Assembly: GCA_021828525.1 (NCBI GenBank)
Contig: JAJZGM010000002.1
Span: forward strand, 1-36,952
Length of the DNA: 36,952 nucleotides
Origin: Nitrospirota bacterium
Lineage (GTDB): Bacteria; Nitrospirota; Leptospirillia; Leptospirillales; Leptospirillaceae
Direction of reading: 5' to 3'
Of this stretch, positions 1-9,521 are shown one piece after another. The notes under the pieces were generated by a model. The model was not told the origin of the DNA, did no database searches, and worked only from the letters and a program-made list of their open reading frames with translations. A program made the position numbers and the translations under genes. How positions within the stretch are numbered: the stretch's first letter is position 1; every line of letters begins with the position of its first letter.

Positions 1-948
1 CCCTTTTTCGTCGCGGAAGCGGACGAAAGCGACGGATCGTTTCTGAAGCTCGAACCCCGGATCCGCGTCGTGACCAATATTGATCGCGAACACATGGACT
101 TCTACGGCACCTTCGAAACCCTGGTCGAGGCCTTTGCCACCTATCTCGATGCCGGAGAGATCGGGGGGATCGGCGTTCTCTGTATCGATGATCCGGGGAT
201 CGTTTCCGTGGTGGAGCGCCTTTCGAGCGTCCCCCTGACCTACGGGCTCTCCCAGGAGGCCCGAGTCCGGGCTGTGAACATCGCCTATGAGGGAGTGGGA
301 TCCGCCTTCGACGTCATGGTCGATGGATCCTTCTGGGGAAGATTTTCGCTCAAGGTGCCGGGGATCCACAACATCCTGAACGCCCTGGCGGCGATATGCG
401 TCGGAACCTGCCTTGAAATCGCACCCGAAACCATGCAAAAGGCCCTTGCCGGTTTTGTCAGCGTGGGACGAAGGTTCACGATTCTTGGAGAAAAGGACGG
501 TGTCCTGGTTGTGGATGACTACGGTCATCATCCCACAGAGATTCGGGCGACCCTGTCGGCGGCCCGTCTTGCCTATCCGAAGAGGCGCATCGTTGCCGTC
601 TTCCAGCCTCATCGCTTTACCAGGGTCAGGGATCTCCAGAACGCCTTTGTGGATGCCTTTGGGGATGCCGACAGGATTCTGGTGACGGAAATCTACGCGG
701 CGGGAGAGGAGCCGATTCCCGGAGTCGCCGGGGAAGGCCTCTACCAGAAGATGAGGGATCGCTGGGGCGAGAAGGTGGACTATGAACCCCGGCGGGAATG
801 CTGGATGGACCGTCTTGTCTCCCTGCTGAAGCCTGGGGACCTTCTCCTGACGCTGGGCGCGGGGGATATCACTCGCCTTGGAAAGGAATTCCTTCTGTGG
901 GAGCCGGTCTCAGTTGCAGCCCGCGAATCCGACCCTGTGAACGTCTGA
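1..948 (+). CDS. murC: UDP-N-acetylmuramate--L-alanine ligase, C-terminal part (5' end outside window)
   Basis: Open from base 1 (PFFVAEADESDGSFLKLEPRIRVVTNIDREHMDFY); Mur ligase motifs HNILNALAA, DDYGHHPTEI, FQPHRFTR; followed by murB and ddl. Confidence 0.95.
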   Translation, partial: PFFVAEADESDGSFLKLEPRIRVVTNIDREHMDFYGTFETLVEAFATYLDAGEIGGIGVLCIDDPGIVSVVERLSSVPLTYGLSQEARVRAVNIAYEGVGSAFDVMVDGSFWGRFSLKVPGIHNILNALAAICVGTCLEIAPETMQKALAGFVSVGRRFTILGEKDGVLVVDDYGHHPTEIRATLSAARLAYPKRRIVAVFQPHRFTRVRDLQNAFVDAFGDADRILVTEIYAAGEEPIPGVAGEGLYQKMRDRWGEKVDYEPRRECWMDRLVSLLKPGDLLLTLGAGDITRLGKEFLLWEPVSVAARESDPVNV

Positions 949-1856
949 GCCGCTTTTCCTCAATCCGGATCGGAGGCCCTGTCTCGGCCGTCATCTCCGT
1001 GTCGGGTCTTCCGGAAATGGAAGAGGTTTTCTCCCTGAGAAGCCGGGAGGAGATCCCGGGACCTCTCCATTTTGTCGGACGGGGAAGCAATATCCTTTTC
1101 CCGGACCGTGGCCTCGAGGGAACACTGGTGCGACTTGAAGCGGCGGATCTTTCCTCGGCCTGTCGATGGAGGGAGGGAGGAGAGGTCTATGTCGAGGCAG
1201 GCTATCCCCTTCCGGCCCTTGCCCGTGAGGCGGCCCGACGCGGGATAGGGGGCTTCGAATTCCTCTCCGGAATTCCGGGAACGGTCGGCGGCGCAACGGT
1301 CATGAACGCCGGCGCCGGCGGCCGGGAATGGGCAAGCCTCTGCAGAAGTGTGACGATCATGACTCCGGCGGGATCGCTGGAAACCCTTCCGGCCGAAAGC
1401 ATGGCCTACGGATACCGAACCTCCCTCTTCGGCCGGAAGAGGCCATCCGGTCCGGAAGAAACCGGTTCCGGACATCTTCCGGAAGGCAGCGTCGTCGTGG
1501 GGGCCCTTCTGTCGGGATTTTTGGCTCGTCCGGAGGAATGCCAGGCCGGTCTGGCCCGCCATCTTGAATATCGGAAAAAGACCCAGCCGATCGATGAGCC
1601 AAGTCTTGGCTCCGTTTTCAGGAATCCTTCAAAGGGGCCTCCGGGTTACACGGCAGGGCGCCTTATCGAGGAGGCGGGTCTTAAGGGAGAGTTCCGGGGA
1701 GGAGTTATGGTGTCCCGTCGCCATGCCAATTTTTTTGTCAATGCGGGCGGGGGATGTGAACGGGATTTTCGGGAGCTTCTGGATTACGTTTCCAGTCGTG
1801 TCAGGGAACATTGGGGAATTGTCCTAGAGCCTGAGGTGAAGGTGTGGAACGCGTAA
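897..1856 (+). CDS. murB: UDP-N-acetylenolpyruvoylglucosamine reductase
   Basis: ORF 798..1856; RIGGP, GRGSNILFPD, GFEFLSGIPGTVGGATVMNAGAGG, GSVFRNP, AGRLIEEAGLKG, HANFFVN. Start uncertain; GTG at 897 proposed, overlapping murC. Confidence 0.93.
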   Translation: MGAGLSCSPRIRPCERLSRFSSIRIGGPVSAVISVSGLPEMEEVFSLRSREEIPGPLHFVGRGSNILFPDRGLEGTLVRLEAADLSSACRWREGGEVYVEAGYPLPALAREAARRGIGGFEFLSGIPGTVGGATVMNAGAGGREWASLCRSVTIMTPAGSLETLPAESMAYGYRTSLFGRKRPSGPEETGSGHLPEGSVVVGALLSGFLARPEECQAGLARHLEYRKKTQPIDEPSLGSVFRNPSKGPPGYTAGRLIEEAGLKGEFRGGVMVSRRHANFFVNAGGGCERDFRELLDYVSSRVREHWGIVLEPEVKVWNA

Positions 1857-2821
1857 CGGTATCGATGGTCAGGGAAAAGGGGATAAACAAGGTTGCGGTT
1901 CTCTGCGGGGGAGAATCGGAGGAGGCCCAGGTCTCACGTGTTTCGTCGCAGGCGGTCTCCGGAGCCCTTTCGCAGGCGGGTTTCGAAGTCCGGGAATTCG
2001 AGGCGGACAGGACGCTGGCCCACCTCCTCCCGGAATTTTCTCCGGATGTGGCCTTTCTCGCCACCCACGGGGGAGTGGGGGAGAACGGGACCCTTCAAGG
2101 TTTTCTGGAAACGATGAAAATCCCCTACACAGGATCCGGAGTCCTCGGGTCGGCGATCGGAATGTCCAAGATGCGCTCAAGGGCTCTCTTCCGGGAAAGG
2201 GGTCTGGCCGTTCCCCTGACATATGCCCACAGGATGGGCGCCTCTTTCCGCACCGACAGCATCTCATTCGATCCTCCCTACATGGTCAAGCCCGAATCGG
2301 GAGGATCTTCCATCGGGGTCCGCCGGATCGATCGTCGGGAGGACCTGTCCGAGGCTGTTCTCGAGGCCGGGCAATATTCTGCCTGGGTCCTTGTCGAACA
2401 GTGCATTCCCGGCAGGGAGATCCAGTCCGCCGTGCTCTCCGACAGATTTCTGGGGGCCATCGAGATCATTCCCCGGGGGGACGAGCCCTTCTACACCTAT
2501 GCCTCCAAATACGCTCCCGGAGGCTCCAGACATATTTGTCCGGTTCCCCTGTCCGGATCTCTCATGGAGGATCTGTCAGAGGCTACCCTGGAAGCCCACA
2601 GGATTCTCGAGCTCAGGGGGTGCAGCCGCCTCGACACGATCCTGAATGAGGAGGGTGTCTTCGTCGTCCTTGAGGTCAATACTCTCCCCGGTCTGACGCC
2701 GACCTCCCTGTTGCCGGAGATTGCCTCCCACGCGGGCCTCTCCTTCGCCGATCTTCTCCTGGAACTGCTCTGGACAGCCCGTCTTGATGGTGACCGCTCG
2801 GCTGTCCACGCCCAATTCTGA
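1844..2821 (+). CDS. ddl: D-alanine--D-alanine ligase
   Basis: VAVLCGGESEEAQVS, ATHGGVGENGTLQGFLE, PYTGSGVLGSAIGMSK, MVKPESGGSSIGV, EVNTLPGLTPTSLLP. Confidence 0.95.
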   Translation: MERVTVSMVREKGINKVAVLCGGESEEAQVSRVSSQAVSGALSQAGFEVREFEADRTLAHLLPEFSPDVAFLATHGGVGENGTLQGFLETMKIPYTGSGVLGSAIGMSKMRSRALFRERGLAVPLTYAHRMGASFRTDSISFDPPYMVKPESGGSSIGVRRIDRREDLSEAVLEAGQYSAWVLVEQCIPGREIQSAVLSDRFLGAIEIIPRGDEPFYTYASKYAPGGSRHICPVPLSGSLMEDLSEATLEAHRILELRGCSRLDTILNEEGVFVVLEVNTLPGLTPTSLLPEIASHAGLSFADLLLELLWTARLDGDRSAVHAQF

Positions 2822-3666
2822 TGGGAGCCGGGGATCCGGTCCCGGGAAAATCGGCATTTCTCCGCCCCGGATCAGGCCGATACATTCTTCTTGCCTTTTT
2901 CTGGGTTGTGTGGGGAATGGTCTTTCTTCGGGGATATGCCGGGCTGAAAGAGGCGCCGCTGGATGTCGTGGTCCTGGGCCCTGAGGTTCTGGACAGGGAG
3001 CTTGTGGGGGGCTGGTTTACGAGAGTCCGGTACAGAACACTGCCCTACCTCGACAGGGTATCTCTCGAAAGGCTTATGAGGACTCATCCCTGGATCGAGT
3101 CTGTCAGCGAGAAACGGGTCCCCGGGACGGGAAGGGTGATCCGGGTCAAGGTCTGGACGCCGGTGGCTCTCCTGCGGCCGGCCTATGGACTCATGGCCTT
3201 TCAGGAACCTTCACCGACGGCCGTCCCCGCCCGCGTCTCCTATCTCAATGACCAGGGATTGTCCCTTTTAGGACGTTCCTATCCCGGAACAGGCCTCCTC
3301 CCCCAGGTCATTGTCCGTTCTCCCCTGACCAGGGAGGCCGGGGTGCGCCTTGTCCGGACGATCCGGACCGTTCGGACCTGCCGCTCGGAAGGGGCTCCTT
3401 CCGGAATGTGGTTCAGCCTGAACGGACCCCATGAGGTCCGCTTCTATCCGGACCACAACCAGCCGGTCCTTCTCCTCGGGACAGACCTCGGATGCGCCCC
3501 TTTCCGTCTTTATCGGTCCTACATGAAAAATATCGACCATCTCTCCCCTGAAAAACGTCCCGAAGGGATCGACCTGAGATTTTCGGGGATGCTCATCCTC
3601 CGTCCCTCCCTGGAAAAAACCCCTCCCGCCCCGGACAGCTCCGGAAAAAAAGAGGTCCGTTCCTGA
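2821..3666 (+). CDS. ftsQ: Cell division protein FtsQ
   Basis: N-terminal TM segment (YILLAFFWVVWGMVFLRG), POTRA-like 'HPWIESVSEKRVPG..IRVKVWTPVALLRP', position between ddl and ftsA. Confidence 0.85.
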   Translation: MGAGDPVPGKSAFLRPGSGRYILLAFFWVVWGMVFLRGYAGLKEAPLDVVVLGPEVLDRELVGGWFTRVRYRTLPYLDRVSLERLMRTHPWIESVSEKRVPGTGRVIRVKVWTPVALLRPAYGLMAFQEPSPTAVPARVSYLNDQGLSLLGRSYPGTGLLPQVIVRSPLTREAGVRLVRTIRTVRTCRSEGAPSGMWFSLNGPHEVRFYPDHNQPVLLLGTDLGCAPFRLYRSYMKNIDHLSPEKRPEGIDLRFSGMLILRPSLEKTPPAPDSSGKKEVRS

Positions 3667-3782
3667 AAAAATCTCTGCCCTGAGATCTGTTGAGACCCTC
3701 TGTCCGTTGTGAGAAAATGGGCAAGCGCCAGGAATGGCCCGGGACCGGAACGTTCAATTCTCATGGGAGACAGAGGAAGTCA

Positions 3783-5072
3783 ATGACCGAGCAACCTGTT
3801 TTTGCGGCAATCGATTTGGGTTCGACGAAGGTGTGCGTTGTCCTGGGACAGGCGATCGATGAGGACAGATTTGAAATTGTCGGGATCGGGAGCGCGTCAA
3901 CTCAGGGGGGTATGAGGAACGGGACAATTGTGGATGTCCAGCAAACTGTGGCAGCCATCCGGAAAGCGGTGGATGTGGCCGCCAGGAAGGCCAGTTGCCA
4001 GGTTTCCCGGGTGGTGGTCGGCTTTGCCGGGGGAGAGATCGAGGGTCAGGACCAGAAGGTCATGATCGCCCTCAAGGATCGCGAGGTGATGGCCTCGGAT
4101 ATCGACAGGATCCTTCAGGAAGCGCGGACGATGATGGGATGCTCGGCCTCCGAACTCCTCCATACGATTCCCAAGTCCTACCGGATTGACGAACAGGGGG
4201 GCATCCTGAACCCCGTCGGGATGGTGGGAGCTCGTCTCGAGGCCCTCGTCCACGTGATAAGGGGCTCCGACATGGTGCTGGCCAACCTCAAGCGAAGTGT
4301 CGAGAGGGCCGGACTCACGGTCCGGGACGGCGATTTCATCCTGCAGCCGCTTGCCAGTGCCCGGGCGGTCCTGACGGAAGATGACAAGGAACTGGGAGTC
4401 TGCGTCGTTGATATCGGGGGCGGAACCACCACGATGGTCCTTTACCAGAACGGAGCTCTGTCTGGGGTCAGGATCATTCCCCTTGGCGGGGCGGCAATGA
4501 CCAAGGACCTTGCGGCAGTCATGCGCATCTCCCAGTCGGATGCCGAACGCATCAAAAAGGAGGTCTTCACCACTCCCGGCCAGGGTCCGCTTCATGAACC
4601 GCTGGATGAGGAGGCCGGAACCCCCTCTCCTCCGATCCCCGAGGAGATCAGTCCCGGAGCCGGCCGACGGACCCAGGTCAGGGAGGTTGTCGAGGCGAGG
4701 CTTGAGGAGATTCTGACACGGGTCAAGGGAGACCTCGACCGCTTGCGCCAGAATGCCTTCCTCGCCCGGGGTGTCGTCCTGGTCGGAGGAGTGGCCCGGA
4801 TGCCGAACATTGTGCCCTTTGCGGAAAAGATCTTCGAGATGCCCGTTTCTGTCGGGCAGACCGCAAGCAGGGTCCAGGGCCTCGTCGATCAGGCCTCTTC
4901 TCCTGAATATGCCTCGGCGATCGGGCTTCTTTACTTTGCCCGGGACCAGTGGGGGCCGGAGGATCTGGCCCGTCAATCCGAGTCCAGGCCTGACGAGACC
5001 CTTGAAGGGAGAAGTGGAACGGGGCCCGCTCCCGGTCTCAGAATCTGGAACTGGCTCAGGGAAATCATCTGA
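3783..5072 (+). CDS. ftsA: Cell division protein FtsA
   Basis: AAIDLGSTKVCVVLG actin-fold phosphate-1 motif, VVDIGGGTTTMVLY, VVLVGGVARMPN, C-terminal amphipathic GLRIWNWLREII; ATG at 3783 preferred over upstream start 3690. Confidence 0.94.
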   Translation: MTEQPVFAAIDLGSTKVCVVLGQAIDEDRFEIVGIGSASTQGGMRNGTIVDVQQTVAAIRKAVDVAARKASCQVSRVVVGFAGGEIEGQDQKVMIALKDREVMASDIDRILQEARTMMGCSASELLHTIPKSYRIDEQGGILNPVGMVGARLEALVHVIRGSDMVLANLKRSVERAGLTVRDGDFILQPLASARAVLTEDDKELGVCVVDIGGGTTTMVLYQNGALSGVRIIPLGGAAMTKDLAAVMRISQSDAERIKKEVFTTPGQGPLHEPLDEEAGTPSPPIPEEISPGAGRRTQVREVVEARLEEILTRVKGDLDRLRQNAFLARGVVLVGGVARMPNIVPFAEKIFEMPVSVGQTASRVQGLVDQASSPEYASAIGLLYFARDQWGPEDLARQSESRPDETLEGRSGTGPAPGLRIWNWLREII

Positions 5073-5209
5073 ATCGTCTGGCCCAGTGGTCCGAAAGGGG
5101 TCTCAATCTGGAATGCTGGGTCCAGGATATTGCGGGAACGTCCTCTTCCCCCTCGCCGTGCGGCTCTCTCCCTTATGGAAGAGACGGCAGAAAGGGAGGG
5201 GGCTGGGAT

Positions 5210-6442
5210 ATGCCGGAAACCTATCATTCCGGAGCCGGGCAGGCTCCCTGGAGAACGGATATGGATTCAGAGTGGGGCGATGAGCCCTTGATCGACTACA
5301 AACAGTCCGGAATTCTCGGGGCCCGAATCCTGGTCATCGGAGTCGGAGGCGGAGGGTGCAACGCGATTCACACCATGATCATGTCTGATCTGAAGGGCGT
5401 CGAGTTTGTGGCTGTCAATACCGACCTTCAGGCCTTGAACAGGATCGATGCCCACAGGATTCAGATCGGAAATTCCGTAAGCCGGGGCCTGGGGGCCGGA
5501 GCCAATCCCGAAGTGGGGCGAAGATCCGCTCTTGAGGACGTCGACAAGATCCGCGCCGTGGTGACCGGGTCGGACATGGTCTTTGTAACAGCGGGGATGG
5601 GTGGCGGAACAGGAACCGGTGCGGCCCCTGTCATCGCCCAGGTGGCCCGTGAATGCGGAATCCTGACAGTGGCTGTCGTGACGACTCCCTTCGGGTTCGA
5701 GGGCCCGAAACGGTGTCGGAACGCCGAGGAGGGACTCCGGGAACTCCGTCGTTTTTCAGACACGCTGATCGTGATTCCCAATGACCGTCTCGAATCTGTG
5801 GTCGACCGGGGCACGCCTCTCATCGACGCTTTCAAGAAGGCGGACGATGTCCTCAGGCAGGGTGTCCAGGGAATTTCGGACATCATTACCCGACCGGGCC
5901 TTATCAATCTGGACTTTGCCGATGTGAAGACGACCATGGCCAACATGGGACGGGCGGTCATGGGAATCGGCACGGCCACGGGCCCAGACAGGGCGTTGAT
6001 TGCGGCCAGGGCAGCCATCAACAGCCCTCTGTTGGAAGACAGTTCGATCCGGGGTGCCAAGGGAATCCTGGTCAACTTCCGGGGGGGATCGGACATGACC
6101 TTGAATGAAATCACCGGAGCCTCCCGGCTCATCGAGGAGGAAGCGGAGAAAGGCTCTGCCAATCTGATCTTTGGGACTGTGGTCGAGGACCACCCGATGG
6201 AGGAGATCCATATCACGGTTATTGCAACAGGCTTCGATCAGCCCTCCGAGCGCGGACAGGCGAAGGAGGAGGCCAGTTCTTCAGAGACTCCACCGCCGGA
6301 AGGTCTGGAGGAGATCCCGGCCTATCTGAGACGCCAGGGGGGACAGCCGGTCCGTCCGCTCCTTCGGGAATCCTCCCCGGAGGAGGAGAGTCCTGGCGAC
6401 CAAAGTGAACGTCCCGCCATCTGGAGAAAAAGGGGCGAATGA
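5210..6442 (+). CDS. ftsZ: Cell division protein FtsZ
   Basis: VIGVGGGGCNAI, FVTAGMGGGTGTGAAPVIA, NLDFADVKTTM; C-terminal peptide EEIPAYLRRQ. Alternative ATG at 5261. Confidence 0.97.
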   Translation: MPETYHSGAGQAPWRTDMDSEWGDEPLIDYKQSGILGARILVIGVGGGGCNAIHTMIMSDLKGVEFVAVNTDLQALNRIDAHRIQIGNSVSRGLGAGANPEVGRRSALEDVDKIRAVVTGSDMVFVTAGMGGGTGTGAAPVIAQVARECGILTVAVVTTPFGFEGPKRCRNAEEGLRELRRFSDTLIVIPNDRLESVVDRGTPLIDAFKKADDVLRQGVQGISDIITRPGLINLDFADVKTTMANMGRAVMGIGTATGPDRALIAARAAINSPLLEDSSIRGAKGILVNFRGGSDMTLNEITGASRLIEEEAEKGSANLIFGTVVEDHPMEEIHITVIATGFDQPSERGQAKEEASSSETPPPEGLEEIPAYLRRQGGQPVRPLLRESSPEEESPGDQSERPAIWRKRGE

Positions 6443-7101
6443 GGATGTATCTTCGCCATCCTCTTCTTTCCTCACTTGGAGTGGACCACGGGTTCGGGAC
6501 AACCGGGAGCGACCTTCGCCCAACGTGTCTGACAGTCAATCAGGTTCATGGCACGAAGATTGTCTCTTCTTGTGAATACCGTGACTGTGAAGGAGCGCCC
6601 GAGGGAGACGGGATGGTCACAGGGGAAAAAGAGATCGAAGTCGGGGTCTGGACAGCCGATTGCTTGCCGGTTCTTTCCTCGACGGAATCGGGGACCTTTG
6701 TGGGGGCCTTCCATGCCGGATGGCGCGGAGCCTCGGCCGGGATCGTTCCTTCAGGACTTCAGAAAATTTCGGGGGAATCCCGGGTTCCGGTGTCGGAGCT
6801 CGTGGTTGTTCTGGGGCCGGCCATCGGTCCCTGCTGCTACGAAGTGGGTCCGGAGGTCTGGGGGGCCGTCCGTTTGAAGACGCCAAGCTATACCCAGCGT
6901 GCGGAACGCACCCTCGACCTCTGGGGCCTCGTCACCCACCAGCTTCTCCTGGCTGGGGTCCCGGAAGAAAATATCGGGTGCATCTCTCTCTGTACCCGTT
7001 GCCATCCTGAGCTTTTCTATTCCCACAGGGGGTGGGGAAAGCTAAGGGGGAAACGCTCCATGCTGAACTATATCCGTCCGGCCAATGATGATCGGCACTA
7101 A
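6439..7101 (+). CDS. pgeF: Peptidoglycan editing factor PgeF / YlmD-YfiH family (laccase domain)
   Basis: VNQVHGTKIV, DGMVTGEKEIEVGVWTADCLPVL, VGAFHAGWRGASAGIV, LGPAIGPCCYEVG, CTRCHPELFYSHR; directly after ftsZ. Confidence 0.9.
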   Translation: MRMYLRHPLLSSLGVDHGFGTTGSDLRPTCLTVNQVHGTKIVSSCEYRDCEGAPEGDGMVTGEKEIEVGVWTADCLPVLSSTESGTFVGAFHAGWRGASAGIVPSGLQKISGESRVPVSELVVVLGPAIGPCCYEVGPEVWGAVRLKTPSYTQRAERTLDLWGLVTHQLLLAGVPEENIGCISLCTRCHPELFYSHRGWGKLRGKRSMLNYIRPANDDRH

Positions 7102-7771
7102 TGTCGAGGCTGTCCGGGTCCGTATGGCCGAAGCCGCCCGGAAGGCCGGGCGAGAGACCCTTCCCCGGCTCGTGGGCGTGACAAAAAAACGTTCGCTTGA
7201 GGAAATCCGGGAGGTGGTCCGGGCCGGAGTGTTTCACCTTGCGGAAAATCGATGGGAGGAGTGGGATACCAAATGCAGGAATCTGGATGCCGGAATCTCC
7301 TGGCATTTTCTCGGAACGATCCAGAGCCGGGGCCTCCGGAAGTTTTACCGGCCGCTTTATCGGATTGACTCCTTGGACAGCCTTCCCCACGCAGAGCTTC
7401 TTGCCACCCTGTCCGGCCAGCAGGGAGGGAGGCAGGCCGTTCTTCTCGAGGTGAATTTTCTCCGGGAGCCCGGGAGGGCCGGGTATCTCCCCCAAGATAT
7501 CGAACAGGAACTTGAGATGGTTGCCTCCCTTGACGGACTCGACATTCAGGGACTCATGGTCATGGGACCGGTTCCAGAGCCTTCCGGCAACACGGACCGG
7601 ACACGCAGGGTCTTCGAGGAGGCCAGGGATTTCTGGACAAGACTCAAGGGGGGCTGGCCCTTCCTCGAAGAGCTCTCCATGGGGATGTCCGAGGATTTCG
7701 AGGAAGGGATCAGGTGCGGTGCCACGGAGGTGAGGATCGGCCGACTTCTCTTTGAGGGGGGACGCGTGTGA
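7085..7771 (+). CDS. YggS/YlmE family pyridoxal-phosphate-binding protein (PLPBP)
   Basis: LVGVTKKRSLEEIREVV, LAENRWEEWDTK, WHFLGTIQSRGLRKF, LSMGMSEDFEEGIRCGATEVRIGRLLF. Confidence 0.9.
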   Translation: MMIGTNVEAVRVRMAEAARKAGRETLPRLVGVTKKRSLEEIREVVRAGVFHLAENRWEEWDTKCRNLDAGISWHFLGTIQSRGLRKFYRPLYRIDSLDSLPHAELLATLSGQQGGRQAVLLEVNFLREPGRAGYLPQDIEQELEMVASLDGLDIQGLMVMGPVPEPSGNTDRTRRVFEEARDFWTRLKGGWPFLEELSMGMSEDFEEGIRCGATEVRIGRLLFEGGRV

Positions 7772-8676
7772 AGGACGCCCGTAAGTCAGGGAAAAAAAAC
7801 CCTAAAAACCAGAAAAACGGTCTTGTGCCGGGATCCTTCGCTCAAGGGGATGATCCCCAAACGGTCTGGGTGGTCGGCGGCGGACAAATGGGCGGGGTGA
7901 TTGTCCGCCATATGGCGGGTCAACGCCCGGGAATCAGACCTTCTGTCGCCGTTGTCGACCCCAGCCCCGAAATCCTTAAGACCATGAAGCAGGAAGGAAT
8001 CGAGGCCGATGCCTCCCTTCCGGGAATGATGAGAAAGGGAGGAAGTCCTGACCTGGTTGTCCTTGCGGTCAAGCCCGGCATCTTCCAAAAGCCGGATTCC
8101 GAAGTGGCGGGAGCCCTGTCCGGGCTTCCGCCGGGGATCCTTGCGATATCCGTCATGGCGGGCGTCTCCCTGTCCCACCTGAGGGACAGGGCTCCGAATC
8201 TCCGGTGGATACGGGTCATGACAAACCTCGCCCTTTCGGCGGGGAAGGGCATGACTCTGCTTGCCGCATCCCAAGATGTGTCACATCATGAACAATCCTT
8301 CGTCTACAGCCTTTTTTCAGGAATGGGACGGGCCCTCTGGCTTCCCGAGGACTCCTTCGATGCCGCGACCGCCATTGCAGGTTCGGGCCCGGGCCTCCTG
8401 GCCCTTGTCGCCGAAGCTCTTGCCGATGGTGGAGTCCGGGAAGGACTCTCCCGGGAAACGGCGACTCTCCTTGCCTCCTGGGCCCTTCTGGGAACGGGAA
8501 CGCTCCTTACGGACAGGGGGCACTTGCCGGAATTGCTGAAAGCCAGGGTCGCATCCCCGTCCGGAACGACAATCGAAGGGTTGGCGGTCCTTGAAAGACA
8601 GGGCGTCCGGGGCGCAGTCATCGATGCAGTGAGTGCCATGGCAGCCCGTTCACGGGAAATTTCCCGCAATCTCTAG
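7768..8676 (+). CDS. proC: Pyrroline-5-carboxylate reductase
   Basis: Rossmann VWVVGGGQMGG, VLAVKPGIF, SVMAGVSLSHLR, RVMTNLALSAGKGMT, ATAIAGSGPGLLALVAEALADGGVREGLSR, VASPSGTTIEGLAVLE. Confidence 0.92.
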   Translation: MKDARKSGKKNPKNQKNGLVPGSFAQGDDPQTVWVVGGGQMGGVIVRHMAGQRPGIRPSVAVVDPSPEILKTMKQEGIEADASLPGMMRKGGSPDLVVLAVKPGIFQKPDSEVAGALSGLPPGILAISVMAGVSLSHLRDRAPNLRWIRVMTNLALSAGKGMTLLAASQDVSHHEQSFVYSLFSGMGRALWLPEDSFDAATAIAGSGPGLLALVAEALADGGVREGLSRETATLLASWALLGTGTLLTDRGHLPELLKARVASPSGTTIEGLAVLERQGVRGAVIDAVSAMAARSREISRNL

Positions 8677-8697
8677 ACTGAATGACAGGAGGATCCC

Positions 8698-8934
8698 ATC
8701 GGCCTTTTCAATACTCTCCTCAACTTGTTTACCTGGATTGTCATCATACGCGCCCTCCTCTCCTGGGTGCACCCCGATCCGAACAATCCCATCATCAAAT
8801 TCATGGATTATATAACAGAGCCGTTCCTCCATCCGATCCGCCGGCTCGTTCCCCCGGAAAAGATGGGAGGGCTTGATCTGTCTCCATTCATCCTGATCCT
8901 CATCATTCAGGGGATCGAACGGTTCATCTACTGA
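8698..8934 (+). CDS. YggT/YlmG family membrane protein
   Basis: IGLFNTLLNLFTWIVIIRALLSWVHPDPNNPIIKFMDYITEPFLHPIRRLVPP..DLSPFILILIIQGIERFI. Provided ORF begins at TTG 8725; frame is open from 8686 and AGGAGG (8687-8692) lies 5 nt before ATC 8698. Confidence 0.88.
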   Translation: MGLFNTLLNLFTWIVIIRALLSWVHPDPNNPIIKFMDYITEPFLHPIRRLVPPEKMGGLDLSPFILILIIQGIERFIY

Positions 8935-8981
8935 CCTCCCCAAGACCCGCAAAAGGGTCCGAATGACAGAAAGGAGCCCGA

Positions 8982-9521
8982 ATGCTCGACCATACGAAGC
9001 TCAATGATCTTCGTGCCCGCGAGTTTGGAAAAAGCCTTCGCGGTTATACGCCGGGAGAGGTGGACGACTTCATCGAAAAGCTCCTCTTCGAAGTCGGCGA
9101 GCTTGTCGATACGATCGGGGTTCTCACCCAAAAGCTCAGGGATGTCGAAGGTGAAAGGGAGGAGTTGAAAAAACACGAGGAGCAGCTTGCTGCGACCCTT
9201 GTTGCGGCCCAGTCCACCGCGGAAGAGTGGAGGGCGATCGCCAAAAAGGAGAGCGAGCAGATCGTCCGGGAGGGGCATTTAAAGTCAGAGGAAATTCTTC
9301 AGCATGCCCAGAAGGAGGCCGAGGACCTTCTCCGTCAGGCCAGGGACAAGGCCCGGTTCGAGGAGGAAACGCGTTCAAGGCTTACCCATGAGACCTCCCT
9401 CACCGTTTCCCGGCTGAAGGGAGAGTTGGCCTCACTTAAGGAGGCCATGGAACGGTGGGAGCAGGGGATCATGAGAATAACCGGAAACCCTGATGCGACA
9501 CACAAAGAAATCCTCCCCTGA
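8982..9521 (+). CDS. DivIVA domain-containing protein
   Basis: MLDHTKLNDLRAREFGKSLRGYTPGEVDDFIEKL plus long coiled-coil; located in a ylm-like cluster. Confidence 0.9.
   Translation: MLDHTKLNDLRAREFGKSLRGYTPGEVDDFIEKLLFEVGELVDTIGVLTQKLRDVEGEREELKKHEEQLAATLVAAQSTAEEWRAIAKKESEQIVREGHLKSEEILQHAQKEAEDLLRQARDKARFEEETRSRLTHETSLTVSRLKGELASLKEAMERWEQGIMRITGNPDATHKEILP

Noticed and set aside
3688-3720. TTGAGA-N17-GAAAAT as an ftsA promoter
   Set aside because: Poor -10 match; common by chance.
3897-4976. 359-aa minus-strand ORF opposite ftsA
   Set aside because: No recognisable motifs; lies fully antisense to a convincing ftsA. Shadow ORF of a GC-rich gene.
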